NCBI GenBank assembly: GCA_002421685.1
Contig: DISB01000016.1
Span: 128,245-192,244, forward strand
From: Bacteroidetes bacterium UBA6221
Lineage (GTDB): Bacteria > Bacteroidota > Bacteroidia > Chitinophagales > Chitinophagaceae
Direction of reading: 5' to 3'
DNA length: 64,000 nucleotides
This document shows, piece after piece, positions 7,774-16,240 of this stretch. The notes below the pieces were generated by a model. It was given only the letters and a program-made list of their open reading frames with translations, had not been told where the DNA came from and made no database searches. The stretch's first letter is position 1; each line of letters opens with the position of its first letter. The translations under genes and the position numbers were made by a program.

Positions 7774-7834
7774 GCTTGCCCGCCGCATCTTTGTATCACA
7801 ATAGCAAACAAACCACCGCCGACGGCGGGCAAGC
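7774..7834. repeat. 12 bp inverted repeat spanning the promoter of the 7880 gene
   Basis: GCTTGCCCGCCG (7774-7785) is complementary to CGGCGGGCAAGC (7823-7834). The right arm overlaps the smaller palindrome CCGCCGACGGCGG. The spaced arms enclose the promoter-like 15-mer at 7782-7796. Confidence 0.6.
7782..7796 (+). promoter_or_regulatory. probable promoter element of the abundant secreted protein gene at 7880
   Basis: GCCGCATCTTTGTAT matches the element at 7144-7158 at 14 of 15 positions. It is followed by an unstructured A- and C-rich leader (repeated AACAAACAA-like words to 7879), a common feature of highly translated Bacteroidota mRNAs that do not use a strong Shine-Dalgarno. Confidence 0.45.
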
Positions 7835-7879
7835 AAACAAACAAATCAATCAAACAAACCAACTAAAAAAACAAACAAA

Positions 7880-8434
7880 ATGAAAAAGATCATCGCAATC
7901 GCAGCTTTCGCAACAATCGGTTTCAGTGCTAACGCTCAAAACCAGTCTAACCAGTCAAGCTCTGCTTCTCAGACTACCAACCTGATACTGAGCAACGCTA
8001 TCGAGATCACTTTTACCGGCAACAGCAGCGCTACCGGTGCTGACGTTACCATCCCTTTCACAACAGTTAACGACTACGCTAACGGTGTTGAGAGCGATGC
8101 GCAGGAACTGAAAGTACGTTCTAACAAAAACTTCTCAGTAGCTGTAAAAGCTAATAATGATGAGTTCTCTTATACAGGTAACACTACCCCTGCTCCTGAA
8201 ATGCCTGTAGAGGGTGTACTGGCTGTAAAAGTAACAGCTAACGGTACAGGCGGCGATATCGCAGGTTCTTTCAGCAACTACGCTACTTTAACTTCAAGCA
8301 ACCAAAACCTGCTGACAGGCGCTGACCGTGGCGGCAACCAGACTTTCAGCGTAAAGTATAAAGCTACTCCCGGTTTTGCTTACCCTGCAGGTACTTACGC
8401 TGTAGATGTGGTTTACACAGCTACTCAAGAATAA
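7880..8434 (+). CDS. abundant secreted beta-strand protein, unknown function
   Basis: 184 aa with a clear signal peptide (MKKIIAIAAFATIGFSANAQ). The mature part is rich in Ser, Thr, Asn and Ala with alternating hydrophobic residues (AIEITFTGNSSATGADVTI, ending AGTYAVDVVYTATQE), like spore-coat-U or DUF4402-type surface proteins, but I cannot assign a family firmly. Codon choice is strongly biased to a few codons (GCT, AAC, GTA), unlike the neighbours, which suggests high expression. The A/C-rich leader and a strong terminator fit this. Monocistronic. Confidence 0.7.
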   Translation: MKKIIAIAAFATIGFSANAQNQSNQSSSASQTTNLILSNAIEITFTGNSSATGADVTIPFTTVNDYANGVESDAQELKVRSNKNFSVAVKANNDEFSYTGNTTPAPEMPVEGVLAVKVTANGTGGDIAGSFSNYATLTSSNQNLLTGADRGGNQTFSVKYKATPGFAYPAGTYAVDVVYTATQE

Positions 8435-8457
8435 GCATTGTCTCTCTCGTTGTAATA

Positions 8458-8487
8458 TTAAGCAGCCCCGTAAGGCTGCTTTTCTGT
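8458..8487 (+). terminator. terminator of the 7880 gene
   Basis: AGCAGCC, a 6 nt loop and GGCTGCT followed by TTTTCTGTTT form a rho-independent terminator 25 nt after the stop. It also abuts the 3' end of the convergent gene at 8488. Confidence 0.85.
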
Positions 8488-8838
8488 TTATATATCTTCG
8501 TCTATCCGGTATTTCTCCGCCTGCTTTTTAGGCGCCACCGTGCAGTAGGCTACCGTGAGGATGTCTTTTAGCATTTCCTTCCTGACAGTTTGCAGGTTAA
8601 CATGCGTCCATCCCTGTTTGCCCCAGGCATTGGGCACGGCATACACCACATTTTTATCAAAGGTGCAGAAGACATCCTGGTCGAGCGGGGAAAGCTTGAG
8701 GGTCATGCGTTTTTCAGGCTCATTCATAGTGGCGAATATCTTTTTGCCAATCCTAAAGGACGTCTTTTCAAAATGCGGCTCTTCCATCACTTCGTCGAAC
8801 GACATAGCCATTTGTCTTGCTGTTTTGGTGGTGACCAT
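8488..8838 (-). CDS. MmcQ/YjbR family protein
   Basis: 116 aa, the usual size. Family pattern: a start helix (MAMSFDEVMEEPHFEKTSFR), a strand with IGKKIFATM, the KLSPLDQDVF strand, and the WTHVNLQTVR segment with the helix of the double-wing fold. These proteins have been called DNA-binding because of their fold, but no clear function is known. Its stop is 3 bp from the next gene's start region on the same strand, so it is probably co-transcribed with the upstream lipoprotein gene. Confidence 0.85.
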   Translation of the reverse strand: MVTTKTARQMAMSFDEVMEEPHFEKTSFRIGKKIFATMNEPEKRMTLKLSPLDQDVFCTFDKNVVYAVPNAWGKQGWTHVNLQTVRKEMLKDILTVAYCTVAPKKQAEKYRIDEDI

Positions 8839-8840
8839 AG

Positions 8841-9344
8841 TTATTTGACTTTAAATAAATGTACCGTATCGAGATAGAAGCCGGGGTTGTTTACGTTTTT
8901 GACAATGTGGTGCTGAACTTCCCTTTCGCTACCCAGGTTGAGCATCGTTTCGTCACCAACTACCGCACCGGTCATTTTTGAGCCATCTTTATTTATATCC
9001 AGTACCCGCAGGAAGATATACCAGTGCCCTTCCAGGGGATTAGTGAAATATGGTATATTCAGAAACGTTTCGCTTTCCACTTTGGAATAATATACATTCC
9101 CTTCATAAGTAGGATTAGTGCCACCCCTGTTCCAGAACCGTACATGATACTGATGTGGGTAGGCACTGGGATATACCTCGTAAAAATTATTTTTGTTAGT
9201 GTCTTCCTCAAATTTCCATTTGCCTATGAGGCGGTCATCGTCAAGCGACGCATCGGGCTGGCTTATCGGATAAGTGGAAATGTTGTCGCAACTGCAATAA
9301 ACTGACAACATCAAAAGTACAGGTATCAGCAGGCGTATATTCAT
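8841..9344 (-). CDS. lipoprotein, unknown function
   Basis: 167 aa from the ATG at 9344, which opens a lipoprotein-type signal (MNIRLLIPVLLMLSVYCSC); the acylated Cys could be the one at residue 17 or 19. The mature part has the feel of a lipocalin-like or copper-chaperone-like beta barrel (LIGKWKFEEDTNKNNFYEVY, YEGNVYYSKV), but no family is recognised. It lies between rlmN (19 bp upstream) and the MmcQ-like gene (2 bp downstream), so the three probably form an operon. Confidence 0.65.
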   Translation of the reverse strand: MNIRLLIPVLLMLSVYCSCDNISTYPISQPDASLDDDRLIGKWKFEEDTNKNNFYEVYPSAYPHQYHVRFWNRGGTNPTYEGNVYYSKVESETFLNIPYFTNPLEGHWYIFLRVLDINKDGSKMTGAVVGDETMLNLGSEREVQHHIVKNVNNPGFYLDTVHLFKVK

Positions 9345-9363
9345 ACAATAAAGATATGAATAA

Positions 9364-10416
9364 TTATGCCCCCTTATTCTCCGCATGGTCTACATTGGCC
9401 AATTGGCCGCAGGCTGCATCAATATCCTTGCCCCGGCTGCGGCGTAGCTTGGCATTCACCTTTTTCGACTCCAGGTAACGCAAGAAATGCATAGTCTTGT
9501 CCTCGTCGGGCTTGCTGAAGTCGGCCTGCTCTATGGGGTTGTATTCAATGATGTTGACCAAATCAGCCGGTACCTGGCGGTAAATCTTCACCAGTTCGTC
9601 TGCATCTTTTATACTGTCATTCACACCGTTGAACAGGATATACTCGAATGTTATTTCGTTCTTCGTCTTCTGGTAGAAATGATTGAGCGCAGCTACCAGG
9701 GCTTTCAGGTTGTTGGTTTCGTTGATGGGCATTATTTGGTCACGCTTCACATCGTTGGCGGCGTGCAGCGACAGCGCCAGTTTGAACCTCACCTGGTCAT
9801 CGCCCAGCTTCTCAATCATCTTGGCGATACCTGCGGTTGACACGGTAATACGGCGGGGACTCATGCCCAGGCTGTCGGGCGAGCTGATGATATCGATCGC
9901 TTTCAGTACGTTTTTATAATTCAGCAATGGCTCGCCCATACCCATGAACACAATATTGGTCAGCGGGCGGTTATAGTGCTTCAGGGCCTGCTCGTGCGCC
10001 AGCACCACTTCGTCCACTATTTCATCGTAGTCTACATTACGCTTGCGTGGCAGGAAACCCGTGGCGCAGAACTTGCAGGAAAGAGAGCAGCCTACCTGCG
10101 AGGAAACGCAAACCGTCATACGCTTATCAGTGGGTATCAATACGCTTTCTATAAAATAGCCGTCGTGCAGTTGCAACCTGTTTTTGATGGTACCGTCGCT
10201 GCTGAACTGGCTATGGTGGATCTTCACTTTCGGGATAAAATATTCCGCTGCCAGCTTCTCCCTGAGTTGCTTAGGCAGGTTGGTCATATCCTCTATACTT
10301 CCGGCAAATTTCTTCCAGAGCCATTCATATACCTGCTTCGCCCTGAATTTCGGCTCACCCCATTGCTGCAGCAGAGCCTCAATAGCCGGCAGGTCCATAT
10401 GCCGCAAATTTTTCAT
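9364..10416 (-). CDS. rlmN: dual-specificity 23S rRNA / tRNA adenine-C2 methyltransferase
   Basis: 350 aa, normal length. RlmN is a radical SAM enzyme that methylates C2 of A2503 in 23S rRNA and A37 in some tRNAs. The cluster motif CxxxCxxC is intact (CSLSCKFC, about residues 116-123), the SAM-binding GMGEPLLN follows, and the second catalytic Cys is in the C-terminal DAACGQLA. The start at 10416 (MKNLRHMDLPAI) is preferred over 10449 because family members begin with this motif. Confidence 0.95.
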   Translation of the reverse strand: MKNLRHMDLPAIEALLQQWGEPKFRAKQVYEWLWKKFAGSIEDMTNLPKQLREKLAAEYFIPKVKIHHSQFSSDGTIKNRLQLHDGYFIESVLIPTDKRMTVCVSSQVGCSLSCKFCATGFLPRKRNVDYDEIVDEVVLAHEQALKHYNRPLTNIVFMGMGEPLLNYKNVLKAIDIISSPDSLGMSPRRITVSTAGIAKMIEKLGDDQVRFKLALSLHAANDVKRDQIMPINETNNLKALVAALNHFYQKTKNEITFEYILFNGVNDSIKDADELVKIYRQVPADLVNIIEYNPIEQADFSKPDEDKTMHFLRYLESKKVNAKLRRSRGKDIDAACGQLANVDHAENKGA

Positions 10417-10564
10417 CAGGTGCAAAGGTACATTCGTTATCGTTATCAATTTTCTTTATAAAAAGCCAAAATATGTATAAAACACAGATGTTAAAGCAAA
10501 AAAACACATAAACGCTACACTCTTATATTGTTTTTTATAATTTAGCAATCTAAATCATCGCTAT

Positions 10565-11557
10565 ATGAAAGTCTTACGTTTTTTATTGATACTAATAATA
10601 ATCCTCTTTGTCGGGTACATCATATTGTGTATTGCTACACCTGCACAAATGACAGTTGTAAAAAGTACAACCATAAACGCACCCAAAAATGTGGTCTGGA
10701 ACCAGATGGTAGACCTGGAAAACCAACAGAACTGGAGCCCATGGAAAGAAATGGACCCTAGTATCAAAACGACCATCACAGGCCCCGCAGGCCAGGTTGG
10801 CCAAAAGTCGTCGTGGACAAGCGAGAGCAATATGGGCGAGATGACCATAAGCACAGTAGAAGGCGACAGTATGCGTTACGACCTGCATTTTGTAAAACCA
10901 TTTGAAGGCAAGGCGGTAGGCTGGGTGACGGTATCGGGTGAAGATGGCGCTGTGGTGGCTACTAACGGGTATAGTGGAGAATCCTCTTTCTGGATGCGCG
11001 GCATGAGCGCGCTGTTTGGCAAAAGGATGATGGAAAAAATGCTGGGCCGCGGCCTGGAACTGCTGAAAGAATACGTGGAAAGCGGAAAAGCCAAGGCACC
11101 CGCACCTGCGTACACCATCGAAGAAGTGACCTTCCCGGCTACCAGTTTTGCGACTATTCGCAAGACTCTAAAGGTGAACGAGATGGACAGCTTTTTCGGG
11201 CCATCTCTCAAAGCCATAGCGACAGCAGCCGGTAGCCAAATGCGTGGCCCTGCATACACCATCACTTACAAATGGGATGAAACAAGTGGCGAAACAGACC
11301 TCGCGGCGGCCTTTCCTGTGACTGGACCGGTAAAAGGTATGACTATGGTGGACATACCAGAAAGCAAAGGCTATAAACTGGTACTGGTGGGACCGTATAC
11401 CATGGAGAATTTCAAAAACGGTCATACGGCAATAGAAAAACATGCTAGTGAAAAAGGACTGACCAACCCGTTGAGGCTTGAAGAATATATTATCGGTCCC
11501 GAGCAGGAGCAAGACAGTAACAAATGGGTGACCAATATTTATTATTTGTATCAATAA
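10565..11557 (+). CDS. SRPBCC/polyketide-cyclase-like protein with C-terminal GyrI-like domain
   Basis: 330 aa. A single N-terminal membrane anchor (5-27) is followed by a START/SRPBCC fold (about 33-165: INAPKNVVWNQMVDLENQQN, then GQVGQKSSW) that usually makes a hydrophobic ligand pocket. The last 150 residues resemble the GyrI-like/effector-binding domain (LPLYNG-type core, MVDIPESKGYKLVLVGPY, HTAIEKHASEKGL) seen in AraC-type regulators and small-molecule binding proteins. Together these suggest a membrane-tethered ligand-binding protein; the ligand is unknown. Monocistronic with its own terminator. Confidence 0.8.
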   Translation: MKVLRFLLILIIILFVGYIILCIATPAQMTVVKSTTINAPKNVVWNQMVDLENQQNWSPWKEMDPSIKTTITGPAGQVGQKSSWTSESNMGEMTISTVEGDSMRYDLHFVKPFEGKAVGWVTVSGEDGAVVATNGYSGESSFWMRGMSALFGKRMMEKMLGRGLELLKEYVESGKAKAPAPAYTIEEVTFPATSFATIRKTLKVNEMDSFFGPSLKAIATAAGSQMRGPAYTITYKWDETSGETDLAAAFPVTGPVKGMTMVDIPESKGYKLVLVGPYTMENFKNGHTAIEKHASEKGLTNPLRLEEYIIGPEQEQDSNKWVTNIYYLYQ

Positions 11558-11575
11558 TTTTCTCACAATTATCTC

Positions 11576-11615
11576 ATAAAAGCAGCCCTGTACAATTGCC
11601 GGGCTGCTTTTTCGT
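11576..11615 (+). terminator. terminator of the SRPBCC gene
   Basis: AAAAGCAGCCC and GGGCTGCTTTTT pair to an 11 bp stem with a 12 nt loop and a T-tract, 20 nt after the stop. Confidence 0.85.
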
Positions 11616-11669
11616 TATTTACAAAGGGTGCCAGTATATTCGCAAAGCCAACACACCGCTCGATATTAA

Positions 11670-13616
11670 ATGAAGCTATCGGTAATCATCGTCAACTATA
11701 ATGTGAAGTACTTCATAGAAGTATGCCTGCATTCAGTATTTCGTGCCGCTGAGGGTATGGATGCCGAAGTGATAGTAGTGGACAACAACTCCAAAGACGG
11801 TAGCTGTGCGATGATAAAGGCTAAATACCCGCAGGTACATCTGATAGAAAACAAAGAAAACCTGGGCTTTTCCCGCGCCAACAACCAGGGTGTAGCCTTA
11901 GCAAAGGGTGAGTATATTTTATTCCTGAACCCAGATACGGTAATGCCGGAAGATTTTTTGCGAAAGATGATAGCCTATATGGATATCCATCCCCAAGCGG
12001 GAAGCATAGGCCCCCGGCTAATAGACGGCCGCGGGCAATACGCACCTGACGGGAAGAAATCCTTTCCCAGCCTTTCGGTAGCCATATTCAAAACCACCGG
12101 CATCAACAAGATATTCAAGAACTCGCCCTACTTCAATAAGTACTATGCCGTACATGTGAAGGAAAACGAAACGGCGGAGGTGGATATACTCTCCGGCTGC
12201 TGTATGATGGTGAGGCACAGCATAATAAAAGCCCAGGGCGGGGCCTTTGACGAAGCCTACTTCATGTATTGCGAAGACTTTGACCTTTGCTACCGCATAC
12301 AAAAAGCCGGCTACAAGAATATTTATTATCCTGAGGTTAGTTTGATACACTACAAAGGAGAGAGTACGCGAAAAGCCACGATATCGCACGTGCGTATTTT
12401 CAATGACGCACTTTCCGTTTTTGTAAAAAAGCATTATTCAAAAACCAATGCCCACCTGTTTATAATGCTTATCAATATTGGCATAGTGCTCAGGGCCGTC
12501 CTCAGTGTTGTGAAGCAGGTATTGAAAGTTCTGCGCCTGCCCTTATTTGATGCATTGATACTGTTGGCCACGCTTGCGTTTATGACCACGTTTTGGGTGG
12601 AGGAAGTGAAACATATTTTACCCATTCCTCTCGAATCAATATTAAAAACCTTTCCCGCTTATATAGGTATATGGATACTCAGCCTGTTCTTCAACGGCGT
12701 GTACGACAAGGCCTATAAACCTACCCGCGTAGTAAGAGGCATGGCGGTGGGTACCGTGGTGATATTGGCTTATTATGGTTTGCTGCCACCGGAACTTCGT
12801 TATTCGAGAGCTATTATTATATTTTCCGCTTTCATCGGCACCGTGGCTATGCTGGGGCTGCATGGGCTGCTGTACAGGCTGGGGATATTCCGGTTTATCC
12901 GCTACGACGAGCTACCCGGCAAAGGAGTGATAGTAGCACACGAAGGCGAGTATGAGCAAACAACCATTACCCTGAAAAATGTTCATTTCTCGCCGGAAAT
13001 AACAGGGCGGATAGAGCCGTCAGGCAGCAAAGGAACTGCTATCGCAGCATTACCCCAACTAAAGCAGTTTGCCTACGCCGCAGATATAGACGAGATTATC
13101 TTTTGCATCAATGGAGTGAGTTATAACGAAGTCTTCAGGCAAATGGAGGTTTGCGGCAAAGATTATGAATATAAGATACACATCCCCGGCAGCAACAGCT
13201 TTGTAGGCAGCAATTCCAGCCAAACCGCCGGCGACCTGTACACGCTGGACAGGCGATACAATTTGTCTGACTTCGGCAGGCAGCGCAATAAGCGGGTGAT
13301 GGACGTATTTTTCGCCATCAGCTTCATATTATTATTCCCAATACTGGCATTTTTTGTAAATCGGCCAGGACGTCTATTTAATAACTGCATAGGTGTATTA
13401 TCCGGGAAACTGACTTGGGTAGGCTATAGTCAACACCAGCCTGGCCTGCCCCGGATAAGGAAAGGCGTATTACCACCTTACAACATCGTTAAGCACTATA
13501 CGCCTGATGATGAAGCAGCCGAAAAACTCGATATTATTTATGCGCAGGAATATGCATCGGATACTGATATAAGGCTGATACTTAAGAATTTTAAATATCT
13601 GGGTGGATTTCAGTAA
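11670..13616 (+). CDS. glycosyltransferase family 2 fused to a degenerate sugar-phosphate transferase-like region
   Basis: 648 aa. Residues 1-235 are a family 2 glycosyltransferase: the opening strand MKLSVIIVNYNVKYF, the VDNNSKDGS nucleotide-binding loop, LFLNPDTVMP in place of DxD, and an ED motif in MYCEDFDLCYRI. Membrane segments follow (about 268-400; the one ending LPPELRYSRAI matches the N-terminal membrane part of WcaJ-type polyprenyl-phosphate sugar transferases). The last 200 residues resemble the Rossmann and C-terminal parts of that family (DFGRQRNKRVMDVFFAI, WVGYS), but the catalytic core is cut down. It probably adds a sugar to a lipid-linked surface polysaccharide. Confidence 0.85.
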   Translation: MKLSVIIVNYNVKYFIEVCLHSVFRAAEGMDAEVIVVDNNSKDGSCAMIKAKYPQVHLIENKENLGFSRANNQGVALAKGEYILFLNPDTVMPEDFLRKMIAYMDIHPQAGSIGPRLIDGRGQYAPDGKKSFPSLSVAIFKTTGINKIFKNSPYFNKYYAVHVKENETAEVDILSGCCMMVRHSIIKAQGGAFDEAYFMYCEDFDLCYRIQKAGYKNIYYPEVSLIHYKGESTRKATISHVRIFNDALSVFVKKHYSKTNAHLFIMLINIGIVLRAVLSVVKQVLKVLRLPLFDALILLATLAFMTTFWVEEVKHILPIPLESILKTFPAYIGIWILSLFFNGVYDKAYKPTRVVRGMAVGTVVILAYYGLLPPELRYSRAIIIFSAFIGTVAMLGLHGLLYRLGIFRFIRYDELPGKGVIVAHEGEYEQTTITLKNVHFSPEITGRIEPSGSKGTAIAALPQLKQFAYAADIDEIIFCINGVSYNEVFRQMEVCGKDYEYKIHIPGSNSFVGSNSSQTAGDLYTLDRRYNLSDFGRQRNKRVMDVFFAISFILLFPILAFFVNRPGRLFNNCIGVLSGKLTWVGYSQHQPGLPRIRKGVLPPYNIVKHYTPDDEAAEKLDIIYAQEYASDTDIRLILKNFKYLGGFQ

Positions 13617-13622
13617 AAAGAT

Positions 13623-13652
13623 TTTGCAAAAATCAGAAGTTGGTTATTTTTG
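13623..13652 (+). promoter_or_regulatory. promoter of the tRNA-Asn unit
   Basis: TTTG (13623-13626), 18 nt, then TATTTTTG (13645-13652) is a full Bacteroidota promoter. It lies 17 nt before the broken tRNA copy, so the remnant and the intact tRNA-Asn should be transcribed together. Confidence 0.8.
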
Positions 13653-13668
13653 CAATCCCAATTAACAA

Positions 13669-13720
13669 TCCTCCTTAGCTCAGTTGGTTGAGTCCCGCAC
13701 GTGCGGGATTAATCAGGGGG
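13669..13720 (+). pseudogene. broken tRNA-Asn copy with palindromic insert
   Basis: The first 21 bases equal the intact tRNA-Asn 5' end (acceptor and D-arm). Twelve bases at 13709-13720 equal its anticodon-loop 3' half (TTAATCAGGGGG). Between them the 14 bases AGAGCACCTGACTG of the tRNA are replaced by GAG plus the perfect 16 bp palindrome TCCCGCACGTGCGGGA (13693-13708). The T-arm and 3' acceptor are missing, so it is not a functional tRNA. Confidence 0.8.
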
Positions 13721-13749
13721 CCGAAAAGGAGGCGGGAATAAAAAGTTAT

Positions 13750-13823
13750 TCCTCCTTAGCTCAGTTGGTTAGAGCACCTGACTGTTAATCAGGGGGTCTC
13801 AGGTTCAAGTCCTGAAGGGGGAG
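13750..13823 (+). tRNA. tRNA-Asn (anticodon GUU)
   Basis: Full cloverleaf: acceptor TCCTCCT pairs with AGGGGGA (one G-U), discriminator G, anticodon loop CTGTTAA with GUU, T-arm CAGGTTCAAGTCCTG. No CCA is encoded. It lies 30 nt after the broken copy and shares its promoter. Confidence 0.97.
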
Positions 13824-13824
13824 C

Positions 13825-13858
13825 AAAGCCGGTTCGAAAGAATCGGCTTTCTTTGTTT
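13825..13858 (+). terminator. terminator of tRNA-Asn
   Basis: AAAGCCGGTTC and GAATCGGCTTT pair (one mismatch) around a GAAA tetraloop and are followed by CTTTGTTTT. It starts just after the tRNA 3' end and also separates it from the convergent argH. Confidence 0.85.
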
Positions 13859-13886
13859 TATGTTTTACCTATACAAAACAACCTCA

Positions 13887-15173
13887 TTATCGGTGTTTCT
13901 TCATTCTTTCTGCTATTTTACTGTTGCACAGATTACCTATACTCCCCTCATGGGTGTGTACAAGGGAGGACTTTTCGTATATAAAACTTCCGGATAACAC
14001 CTCTTCGGCTACCTGCCTGTATGCATCTCTGAACGGGATGCCACTGTTTACCATATCGTTTAATTTCTCAACCGTGAAAATGTACCTGTATCTTTCATCA
14101 GCCAGTATATTCTGCCTGACCTCAATATGCCGGAGCATCAACACTGCCATATCCAGGCATGACTTTAACGCTTCAATTGCCGGAAATAATATCTCTTTCG
14201 TCAATTGCATATCTCTGTGATACCCGGATGGTAAATTGTTTATCAATAGTGTAAGCTCATTCGGCACAGCTTGTATCCTGTTGCATTTCCCCCTGATCAG
14301 TTCAAACACGTCAGGATTTTTTTTGTGGGGCATAATGCTGCTACCCGTGGTCAGGTTGTCAGGCAATGTTATAAAACCAAAATTCTGACTATTATACAGG
14401 CAGACATCCATGCTGAGCTTTGACAGGGTAGCTGCTACAGCGCTCAGCCCGTAAGCCACAAATTTCTCGGTCTTACCCCTGCTCATCTGTGCGTAAATGC
14501 TGTTATAGTGCATATCGCCAAAACCCAACAACCGGGTAGTAGTCGTCCTGTTAAGAGGAAAGGAAGAGCCGTAACCAGCACCACTGCCAAGTGGATTTTT
14601 ATCCGTCATAGCATAGGCGGCGGTGAGCATTTCCATATCGTCAGTCAACGCCTCGGCATAGGCACCAAACCACAGGCCAAATGAAGAAGGCATTGCTACC
14701 TGCAAATGCGTATAACCAGGCATCAGGCTACCAGCATGCTTTTCGCTCAGGTGGATAAGCAGGTCGAACAGTTCCAGCACCTTATATTTTATGGCACCCA
14801 ATTCATCTTTCAGATACAGCTTTATATCTACAGCCACCTGGTCGTTGCGGCTACGGCCACTGTGTATCTTTTTTCCTGCATCTCCAATCCTCTGAGTCAG
14901 CATCCACTCAACTTGCGAATGTATATCCTCACATTCAGGTGATATACTAAACCTCCCTTCTTCTATTTCAGAATAGATAGCTTCAAGCCCCTCTTTTACA
15001 GAAGCATATTCTTCTTTTGTTAACAACCCCACATCGCAAAGCATAGCTGTATGAGCTAACGAGCCCCTGACGTCGTATTTAGCCAGTAGCATGTCAAAAC
15101 CCCTATCACTTCCGACGGTAAAACGTTCTACAATTTCAGATGTTGAGCTATCATTTTTCTGCCAGATCTTCAT
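13887..15173 (-). CDS. argH: argininosuccinate lyase
   Basis: 428 aa. ArgH splits argininosuccinate into arginine and fumarate, the last step of arginine synthesis. The fumarase/ASL superfamily signature GSSIMPHKKNPD is intact, with the catalytic Ser in its loop, and the substrate-contact motifs SGRSRNDQVAVD and PGYTHLQVAMP are present. It is the last gene of the arg operon; its start overlaps the stop of the preceding deacetylase gene by 4 bp. It faces tRNA-Asn across a terminator. Confidence 0.96.
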   Translation of the reverse strand: MKIWQKNDSSTSEIVERFTVGSDRGFDMLLAKYDVRGSLAHTAMLCDVGLLTKEEYASVKEGLEAIYSEIEEGRFSISPECEDIHSQVEWMLTQRIGDAGKKIHSGRSRNDQVAVDIKLYLKDELGAIKYKVLELFDLLIHLSEKHAGSLMPGYTHLQVAMPSSFGLWFGAYAEALTDDMEMLTAAYAMTDKNPLGSGAGYGSSFPLNRTTTTRLLGFGDMHYNSIYAQMSRGKTEKFVAYGLSAVAATLSKLSMDVCLYNSQNFGFITLPDNLTTGSSIMPHKKNPDVFELIRGKCNRIQAVPNELTLLINNLPSGYHRDMQLTKEILFPAIEALKSCLDMAVLMLRHIEVRQNILADERYRYIFTVEKLNDMVNSGIPFRDAYRQVAEEVLSGSFIYEKSSLVHTHEGSIGNLCNSKIAERMKKHR

Positions 15174-16240
15174 AACAACCTATTTAATATCTGTATATAA
15201 ATATCAATCCCATCTGCTATTTCAGATGTATAAATAAATTCGTCAGCAATATGGCTTCTGGCTGAATCTCCAGGCCCGATTTTCAGTGCAGGGAAATCCA
15301 TAAAAACCTTGTCAGATAATGTTGATGAGCCAAAAGCCTTTTTGCCCAGCGCACGGCCCGCGGCAACTAAGGGATGGTTAATATCAATAGCAGTTGATCT
15401 TAACCTCATACTTCTTGCCACAACATCACAGCTTACGTGTTTTTTTATCTCCTCTACCAGTTCTTCGTTTGAATAACACTCATTTACCCTGACATCTACA
15501 GTAAACCTGCAGGATGCAGGCACCACATTGTGTTGCGTGCCTGCATTAATCATTGTCAACGACATTTTGACGGGGCCCAACATATCTGATTCTCTGGGGA
15601 AATGGAAGCTTTGAAACCACATGATATCATGCAATGATTTGTATATAGCGTTCTCTCCTTCATCTCTGGCGGCATGACCCGGCACACCTGCCGTTTCGCA
15701 ATCGAGTACAATCAATCCTTTTTCGGCGACAGCCATTTGCAGCAGTGTTGGCTCCCCTACTATCGCAGCATCAATATTCCCAAGTTCAGGCAACAGTGCG
15801 GCGATACCGTTTGCCCCGGATATTTCCTCTTCAGCTGTAGCAGCAAAAACAAGATTGTACTTCATGTTCTGCTTCTCGTAAAAATGCAGAAAGGCAGCCA
15901 GCAACGACACCAAACAGCCTCCTGCATCATTACTACCTAACCCGTACAGCTTACCATCGGCCTCGATTGGCGAAAATGGATTGTTGGTATAAGCACTATT
16001 GGGCTTTACAGTATCGTGATGGGAGTTGAGTAATATCGTAGGTTTAGCATCATCAAAATACTTGTTGACCGCCCATATATTATTCATCAGCCGATTAGGC
16101 CTGATGCCATGTGATTGCAAAAACTGCTGCAAGACCATAGCTGTACCCTGCTCTTCTTTGCTAAATGACGGAACTGTTATCAATTGCTTTAGCAACTGCA
16201 ACACCTTGAGAAATAATACCTCTTGAGAACTATTAATCAT
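15170..16240 (-). CDS. argE: M20-family N-acyl-ornithine or N-acyl-citrulline deacylase
   Basis: 356 aa. The metal-binding pattern of M20 peptidases is intact: HHD (NSHHDTVKP), the bridging Asp in GSNDAGGCL, and the catalytic Glu pair in AATAEEEISG. In this operon it should remove the acetyl or succinyl group from the product of the ArgF' carbamoyltransferase (N-acylcitrulline) or from N-acylornithine. The gene symbol refers to this role, not to strict orthology with E. coli argE. It overlaps argB and argH by 4 bp each. Confidence 0.85.
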   Translation of the reverse strand: MINSSQEVLFLKVLQLLKQLITVPSFSKEEQGTAMVLQQFLQSHGIRPNRLMNNIWAVNKYFDDAKPTILLNSHHDTVKPNSAYTNNPFSPIEADGKLYGLGSNDAGGCLVSLLAAFLHFYEKQNMKYNLVFAATAEEEISGANGIAALLPELGNIDAAIVGEPTLLQMAVAEKGLIVLDCETAGVPGHAARDEGENAIYKSLHDIMWFQSFHFPRESDMLGPVKMSLTMINAGTQHNVVPASCRFTVDVRVNECYSNEELVEEIKKHVSCDVVARSMRLRSTAIDINHPLVAAGRALGKKAFGSSTLSDKVFMDFPALKIGPGDSARSHIADEFIYTSEIADGIDIYIQILNRLL

